Shown: positions 57,301-64,000 of the stretch, piece after piece
How positions within the stretch are numbered: position 1 is the stretch's first letter
Layout of the letters: each line of letters begins with the position of its first letter
DNA from: Pristionchus mayeri
Lineage: Eukaryota; Nematoda; Chromadorea; Rhabditida; Neodiplogasteridae
DNA length: 64,000 bases
Reading direction: 5' to 3'
Assembly: GCA_036245805.1 (NCBI GenBank)
Contig: BTRK01000001.1
Location: forward strand, 21,335,087 to 21,399,086
The notes under the pieces: generated by a model
The model's input: the letters and a program-made list of their open reading frames with translations, nothing else
Databases searched by the model: none
What the model was told of the DNA's origin: nothing
Program-made: the position numbers and the translations under genes

Positions 57301-60300
57301 GGTAGCAATGAGCATGGGTGGAGTGGCGGGACTGCCTTCTCCCCTCCATCCCCATTCCCACACGTGTAATTCGTGTTCTGCCAATGGAGGTCCCTCCTTC
57401 GACCATCACCAGACTTCCACCACTGCTGCACCCTACCCCAGTCAGTCATTCATATGCACCCATTAGAAAATTCCCGATCAGGGTTCTTATCTTGTTGTAA
57501 TTCATTCTTTCGACGGAATACCCCTAATTACGAATTAGATACATATTCATTGAAATATGGCTATAAAAAATGTATCTTTCAGATTCATCGGGAGGATATT
57601 CGTTGTTCTCCCCGATGTATCCCTCCTCCTACCCTGCAGTTCCTGGTCCTCCTCTCTCCTCGTATTCTCCTCATCCGATGTCCTACTCTCCCTCTGGAGT
57701 CACCAATCCTCTCTTCTATTGGGGTCCCGAGTGGAATCGTCTGATGCAGATACAGGCGGCCCTCGCTAAGTCATCTCCTGGTCCCCACAATCTCAGCCAA
57801 GGAATAGAGACGAGAGGGGGAGAAAATGCAAGCAGGCAACCATTCCGTGAGTACCAATCATCGTTCGAATCAGTAGATTCCACTCTTCCCCAGTTCGTTC
57901 AATTTGTTGGAACTCGTTTTTTTACGTATGCTTCCAATAGATTTTAGTAATGATTGATATATCTCGATTTTCCTTTAATTTTCAGCTGAAGGAGCGAGTG
58001 ACGAATTGATGAATACGTTGATGAAGACACTCATCGCCCAGTGCACTGTGAGTATCACACGAATAGAAAATCAATTAAACTACCGTATCAGTATATCACG
58101 CCATTCACGAGAGAATCGAGCTAGAATCGCAGTTCTTGGGAATGGAGGGGAAATCATGAAATGAGTTTTAACCTGATTTGGCCACCCTGAGGCATGTCTG
58201 AGTGACCACTGAAGTATCATTGTGCAAACTTCATTTTTGAGCTCCCTACGTAGGGTCGCATACCGGCATCACCCACTTTGAGAGCTGTTTTCTCGGATAC
58301 GGTGAAAGATAGAGCGAAATTGACCTCTGAGTGACCCCAACTCATTTTCCGAGCTCTATCGATCTATACGAACCATTTTTTTCTAAAACCCATTTTTAAG
58401 AGTGGAACACTTTTGGCCAATTTTCTCAAAAATGTAGGTAAAGCAGCAGCTCAAATTTTTACAGTAGATGCAGCTCAACGACATCTTTCGAATGAGTGGT
58501 TTGCCAAAAAAAAATACAAGAACCCTGGTGAAAGTTTCGCCCTTTTTAGTCCGTCTGGTTTGTTTGAACTTTATTTTCAACAAGGATAGCGATAAGAATT
58601 CGATCATTTTCGGCCGAGCACTCCGAAAAGAGCGGTGTGAAATAAAATCGTATGTAGAAAAATGAGTTGGGGTCACTCAGAGGTCAATTTCGCTCTATCT
58701 TTCACCGTATCCGGGAAAACAGCTCTCAAAGTGGGTGATGCCGGTATGCGACCCTACGTAGGGAGCTCCAAAATGAAGTCTGCACAATGAGACTTCAGGG
58801 GTCACTCAGACATGCCTCAGGATGAACAAATCCGGTTAGAACTCATTTCACCGTTCCCATGACCAGCTCGATTCATTCATGAGAGGCGTGATATGTCACC
58901 CTTACACTCATTCAAATATGCATGATCAGGATATTCAATTCTATCCTGTAATCTTGGGGGGGGGGGGTGGATGGTGGGAGTCTGCTGAGTCAGTAGTCAT
59001 TGCAGGATTCTCCCACGTCGACAGTCTCGTCGAATGGGACCGCTCCTTCTCCTCCCCAACCTGACTCTGCTTCACTCGATTCCATCCCTCCCTCTACATC
59101 CCTCCCTTCCACCGTCCCTCAGGTCGCTCCCCCTCCCCTCCCCGATGTGGCTCAGTGCTCTGATCTTTCCCTCCTCATGATCTATCTGAGGAAACTAGTC
59201 CAAGTGAGTCAATTGACCATTTTAATTACTCGAATCAACATGAACACATTGAATGCACTAATGACGACTAGAGACTGAGCCGGTCTGGATTGATGTTGTC
59301 ACTTCGTGTCTTTCTCTCTTCCTTCTAATTCCTTCTTTACAGACCCAAGAGTACGAAGTATTCCGAGATCTGGAGAGGAAGGTGATCCATGCATACGGAG
59401 GAAAGTACCTCAAGTCATCTGTCTCCCCCTCTACCCTCCCCTCCACTCTCCCATCCACCTTCCCCTCCTCCTTCCCCTCCTCCATCCCGTCTGTTCCTTC
59501 CTCTGTCCCTTCTACTGCAACCTCTTCTGAGTATGCTCAGCCAAGTGATCATATGCGTTCTGCGACTAGGAATGCATCTGGGAAGATGACGAACGGAGTG
59601 AGATCTCATTCCTCCTCGTCTCCCTTCTCGACCCCTTGCTCCTCTTCCTCTATCCTCCAGTCGTACTATCCGGTCACTCCCACTGAAGAACAGAGCAGAA
59701 TCATCTCGGAGGCAATCACTTACGCACAGGTATTGCCATTTCCCTCCTAATCAGTGCTGTGAGTCATTTGTAAGGTATAGAACTCAGCCATAATGTTTCG
59801 AGTATGCGAGCGGGTTTTATTCTCATCCCTATTCCCTCTTTACGAGTGATTGATAGTACTAGTTCATGCTGATGAGTAGCCAGTTTGGGGAGTGACTGCA
59901 TGGTTGATTGTCTTGGTTGCAGACTCGCTGGCCTCGTGGATGCAGTGAGGGAGTCTGCGTGTCACTGGGGGCAGACAAGATGCCTCCCTCCGTCCCCTTC
60001 TCCTTATTCACTCAACAACTGCCTCACTTCATCTCTCAATTCGGAGAACCACTCGCCTCCTTCCTCACTGTCCTCTCATGCTTCGTGCAAGAGGAGATGA
60101 ACAAGAAGAGCAGCTGCCATTCCCATCTCCTCGCCGATGGAGTCAATGGGATGGAGAGGGGAGGAGCGCCCAGTTATGGTGTGCTACTCAGAAGAGATAT
60201 CCCTGAGAATAAACTGCCATTCACGAAGGAGAACGACGAGAAGATACTGGGAGTGATGAGTGATGCATTGAGGGCGATCTCAGTAGGAGGAGAGAGGAGT

Positions 60301-62926
60301 GTGCCTGCCCCTCCCTCGATGGAAAAGATGGCCATGATGGAAGCATACTACCAGAGACATGGGATGGAGAGTGGGGGACCCTCCCCTCCTGTCCCATTCA
60401 ATCTACCCCCCAATTACGATGCTGCTGCTGTCCTAGCTGCATCCCTGGTCTCTCCCTCTTCCCCCTATCCTTCCTCCTCCCTTCCCCTCCCTCCTCCCCT
60501 TGCTGCTCCTCTTCCTCCTTCAGAAGATAGTGGCAATCTCTTATCCATCAGTGACGAGGAATTGTACGAGATGCTTCGTAAGGAGGTTCCTCGCTGCGAG
60601 TTGAGTGCAGAGATGGAGAGAGTGCTGGAGGCGATGGATAGGGTGGGAGTCAAACCTCCCCCCTACACCTCCCCTCACGATCTCATCAACAAACTCATCT
60701 GCTACCAATAGTGAGTTCATCCCATTGTAGAGTGAAGAGAATGAGTATGTTGCAGTCACTACGGAGTCGAGGCCATCCCCGTCCACGACCCATTCTTCAA
60801 TCCACGTACGTCTTGTTCGCTCCTCTTACTTCTCCCATTTTATCAGGTTGATGCAAAAGTTTCTCCCTTTTTTCAGAATTTTGCATTTTTGATGCCCCTG
60901 ACCTGCAAAGTAGACCAATTCTCATAAGTTCTTTTGCAATAAATAAGTGCTTGAATGAGCTTTATAAAAAGCCGTATCACATTGCTCTCCTTTTAGCTAC
61001 GCCGATACAGCAGTCCGACAAATTTCGCAATTTGATTATCAAACATAATTTTTATGCATACGTAGTTATGTGGAGAAACGAGATAGAGATTAAGCAAACA
61101 TACTAGTGTAAAGCGTGATTACTGGGCATACTCGTGAATGCAATTCAGTATTTGTACACCGTCACGTCAAGTTCAGATGAGCGCCTGATTAGATATTAGC
61201 TCGAGATGCATATCTGCAGAAATTCATTTCATAGCCCCGAATGGTCAGTTATTGACTCAGTAAGACATAGTGTTGTGCACAATTAAATACTCGCCAGTCT
61301 TAGTATTAAGGTTAAACTTGGGATGAATAAATCTACCTATTCGGGAACAGCACCATATTACAACAAAATTACGAAATTTGAGCAACGAAATCAGCACTTT
61401 TTCAAATCCTCATCTTCCAAAGCCTCTTGAAGGTAGGATATTCTGCAATATTCTGGAAGAGCAACTCGAGTGGTATCACTCCTCAAATGGGCGGAATCGA
61501 TTGCTAGCCTGTATTCAAATGGTAGGGTGCAGCAACGTACACCCAAAAATCGTCATTTTTTGAGATTTTGACGTTTTCTTTATTTATTGCCGCAATACGC
61601 GTCCCAGAATCGAATCGGTTCTGGGAGTGTAATCTATCTATATGTCCACTACTTGTGTTAAATGGATATTCCAGTCAGGCAAATATGGCCCGAGATATCT
61701 ATACCTATATATAAAGCGCTAATTCCTGGCGTGTGACCGGATTGCGAAACAGTTGCGAAATGAGGAGAGAGAGAGATCGCCCGTCAAAAAGTTGCGAAAC
61801 GAGTGATTGCGAAACCTAGATACTCCGCTAGGACGGGGCCCCCGCCGAAGGCGGGGGCAGCCGGACTAGTTTTAAAAAATAAAATAGGGAGAAACTTTTG
61901 CATCAACCTAATATCTTCTGTACTACAGAGCTGAGGAGAAACATCTAGACCTTCTCTTACCATTTCAATTCTTCTCTTGTAGAATAACCTTCAATATATT
62001 GTTCCTTGTTCACTGTGGTCCTCAACAGTCCCTGAGCTTGATCTTGCAGATCAGTTGGCGATGTCATCAATGGAGGAGGTGAATCATTCTCGTGCGACTC
62101 CTCCCGAACTCATGCTCATCTACCCCAATGCGAAGAAGTTCCGATACCACTGCTGCAATGCACTCATCACTGACCCCAGAAGGAGGAAGGCCAGTTACCC
62201 TTCGAGATTTGATCGGTGTCTCAAAATATTAAAAAAAAATCAAGTAAATAATCCGTTGGTATTGCAGAAGATCGAAGTGCTTGAGTTGAGTGACGACGAG
62301 GAGAGCGACGAAGCAGGGGGATTGCACTCACTCCCTGTATCCATCAAGAGGTAGGGGGGGCAGTAGTCAGTGGAATCACAGAAGGGATGCACACATTTCA
62401 AAGAATATTAAAGATTTTCACTATCTGTGATGAGAGTGTTTAGCGTGATTATAAAGTCAACTCTTCACTTTGAGGGAGTATGTATTGGGCATGGGATCAT
62501 TCGGCACGGTGTACGAGGGATGTGTAGTCCCTCTCGAGAAGGCAGATCCAGCTGAGGTCGATATGGAATCAGATGATAAGAAGGTCGCCATTAAGGTGAG
62601 AGGAAAGGAAATGGTGATAAGACATTTCGCACAAGCAAAGTCGAAAAATACTTATTAGGACGTTTCGAACAATTCATTTGGAATAATCAATTTGGAACAA
62701 TCCATTTCGAACTAGGACATTTCGCACTATTTTCGTGAGCGCGCACACCACTTTGGAGGTGTTTTTCGCATGATTATAATTTTTTAAAAAATGCAATATC
62801 ACCGAAGAGAATGGAGAGAATGAATAGGACGAGATGTAATAATAATATCCTCATTTCTCTCATCAGGCGATCAACATGTCGTATTTCTCTAAGTATCCCT
62901 ATCTGAGGAAGCAGCTGGATTACGAG
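54382..62926 (+). CDS. protein kinase with long low-complexity N-terminal region, 3' end beyond window
   Basis: Exons join in phase: 54382-54438 (MNQSSSSATHDSNNSENNE), 54719-54851 (DDLLVNYREIMSRMSKEELE), about 57280-57440, about 57584-57848, about 57985-58048, about 59007-59203, about 59341-59729, about 59923-60711, 60756-60805 (YGVEAIPVHDPFFNP), about 62048-62220, about 62269-62351, 62475-62595 and 62867-62926. The first 700 or so residues are rich in Ser, Pro and Thr with a few conserved-looking blocks. The last two exons encode the start of a kinase domain: EYVLGMGSFGTVYEG is the glycine loop and KVAIK carries the beta-3 Lys, separated by an acidic insert. The remainder of the domain lies past 64000. 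Kinase family not recognised; it could in principle be two genes, but phases agree throughout. Confidence 0.65.
54998..56311. mobile_element. palindromic TA-flanked transposon, TATCACG family copy D
   Basis: Starts TCACGGACCTCCTATAAAAA, ends inverted, flanked by TA (54996-54997 and 56312-56313). Arms match from the ends inward past 55450/55900. The centre contains a repeated block GGTCGAGGGTTCGCAAATTG at about 55470 and 55715. Intronic in the kinase gene. Confidence 0.8.
56317..57132. mobile_element. mariner-like TA-flanked element
   Basis: Ends GGGTGTCCAATTAGTCTTG and the inverse of GGGTGTCCAATAAGTCTTG, each next to TA (56315-56316, 57133-57134). Internal sequence is AT-rich with no transposase. 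It starts only a few bases after copy D ends, in the same intron. Confidence 0.75.
58096..58891. mobile_element. palindromic TA-flanked transposon, TATCACG family copy C
   Basis: Starts TCACGCCATTCACGAGAGAA and ends CATGAGAGGCGTGA, flanked by TA. The arms (about 0.4 kb) are close inverted copies. Its terminal 20 bases resemble copy B at 4372. Intronic in the kinase gene. Confidence 0.85.
60845..61909. mobile_element. mariner-like element with 23-bp terminal inverted repeats
   Basis: AGGTTGATGCAAAAGTTTCT at the left and its inverse at the right. No transposase frame. It contains a Helitron-like insertion at 61698-61869. Intronic in the kinase gene. Confidence 0.75.
61698..61869 (+). mobile_element. 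small non-autonomous Helitron
   Basis: The 5' end is TCTATACCTATATATAAAGC. The 3' end is CTAG (61866-61869), preceded by a 9-bp hairpin with GAA loop (GCCCCC GCC GAA GGC GGGGGC, 61838-61858) seven bases upstream. The flanks are A on the left and T on the right, the expected Helitron insertion site. About 172 bp, without Rep/helicase. Confidence 0.8.
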
Positions 62927-64000
62927 GTAATTTAAGGAGTTTTATTTTTTGTTACTTAGTTTTGTATAAATTTTTCTTACCCTTTTTTGTAATGTACAGT
63001 AGGGCGTTTTCACGTCACTTGCTTTTTTTCTCGCATAAGCGAAGAATTAAAATGCATTCTCTGTAAGAACGGGACAGTCGACAAGAGGGGGTGGCACAAT
63101 GCTTGATCGAATCGAGCTGAAACTTGGGGTGGGTAATTCTGATGGGTAGGGTACTCTTCCACCGAAATGGGAGTACGGTAGCTCAACTTTTTGATCTTCC
63201 AAAATCGAAAAATAAATGTCGACATCGAGTGGCGTGTTATACATAATTCGAAAGGGCATCAAAAGTTATGTCTAAATCTATGTTTAAGTGAGGAGAAAGT
63301 TTTAGCCTAAATGCTCAATCCTGTCGCTATATAGCGTCTTTTCGAGCGCCTGCTGGAATGATACCTAACCTCAAATAGCGTCAGTTCGCGGCTTCCCCCC
63401 AAGTGTAGGCTAAACAGTACGACAATACAAACATATCTAAGGGTTCGGTAGTCTCAAGTTAAGACTTACCTGACTGGGGTCTACTCCTAACACCACTATT
63501 GTTACCCCGATCTGGGCTTCTGCAGGAGTGCCCATTTCTGGACAGCTTTCCGGATGAAAGTCATTGATGTCGTCATTAGTACGGAAAATCCTTATGACCA
63601 TTAGGTCCCATTTTTAATTCTCTATCGACCTATTAAGTTCAATTTACGAATTTCAAGCACCAATCATGCGCTGCAGAGCATTTTCTATCACGCAATCGTC
63701 GACCAGGGTCCTCCCCGGTGCAGAACTTTTGCCCATTTTTTCTGCTCGTATTTGCACTTCACATGAACGTTGCAGACACTCTTGAAGGTTTATTGAATGT
63801 TTTTTCGTTAGTTTGCTTCGAATTTCCTCTCCAGAAGACCCGGTGGATTTGCTCATTCCGTAGTCTATCGCTTCCACCCCCCCCCCCCCCTCTCTTCCCC
63901 TTCGCATCTATCGTACCCTCACCCTTAGTATTTTTACATTATTTCTCTTTACACGCAGACTTTGTGTTATGCCGTGATCAGACATGCCTGATATTAGTTC
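62927..64000. other. intronic or downstream region at window edge
   Basis: Presumably an intron of the kinase gene. 63080-63290 resembles part of the 12.4-kb palindrome family. Near 63463 ACTTACCTGACTGGGG resembles the 5' end of U1 snRNA. A minus-strand open frame 63907-63653 (an 84-residue Lys/Glu-containing peptide) has no recognisable family. A C15 run lies near 63877. Confidence 0.4.

Overview
The window is nuclear DNA of a nematode, probably a free-living clade V species. Evidence: a complete cuticle collagen with the nematode N-terminal domain, introns mostly 40-60 nt long with TTTTCAG-type acceptors, and several start codons lying directly behind an AG acceptor as expected for trans-splicing. 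Genes are cut into many exons (about 50 in the ABC transporter, 8-9 in a collagen), more than is usual for Caenorhabditis elegans; a diplogastrid such as Pristionchus is a guess. No bacterial, organellar or viral gene cluster was seen. Most genes only appear when short exons are joined in phase; I did that by hand.

Layout. 0-9 kb: selenoprotein-T-like SELT gene (minus, 2.2-6.4 kb) with two back-to-back palindromic transposons in one intron; a 1.3-kb repeat; a minus-strand single-pass membrane protein. 9.4-20.3 kb: a large plus-strand gene for a Lys/Glu- and Pro-rich protein with an RRM and an SR tail, its introns holding four or more palindromic elements. 20.9-21.3 kb: 3' end of a minus-strand membrane protein running into a run of about 500 N. 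22-23.2 kb: neuronal calcium sensor. 24 kb: TRUB2-like fragment. 25-34.2 kb: ABCC1/MRP-type transporter, with a complete NR2E-class nuclear receptor on the opposite strand inside one NBD2 intron. 35.1-43.1 kb: rpl-3, ELP4 and MTG1 in tandem. 44.7-45.8 kb: near-perfect palindrome. 46.3-48.5 kb: collagen. 48.9-50.2 kb: second, rearranged copy of the 1.3-kb repeat. 50.3-53.8 kb: TRAPPC2 and a PMP3/UPF0057 proteolipid. 54.4 kb to the edge: a long low-complexity protein joined to a protein-kinase N-lobe, with four more transposons in its introns.

The genes do not form one pathway. rpl-3, ELP4 and MTG1 are all linked to translation (ribosome, tRNA wobble modification, mitoribosome assembly) and are spaced 270-300 bp apart on one strand, so an operon is possible. 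Introns of rpl-3 carry box C/D snoRNA candidates. One has a guide for the conserved 18S segment AAGGAAGGCAGC, and a second copy with a compensatory stem change lies antisense in an MTG1 intron beside a tRNA-like sequence. Two genome-wide peculiarities are visible: at least five GC-AG introns, and an 11-base near-palindrome GATCTTTGATC repeated in many short introns.
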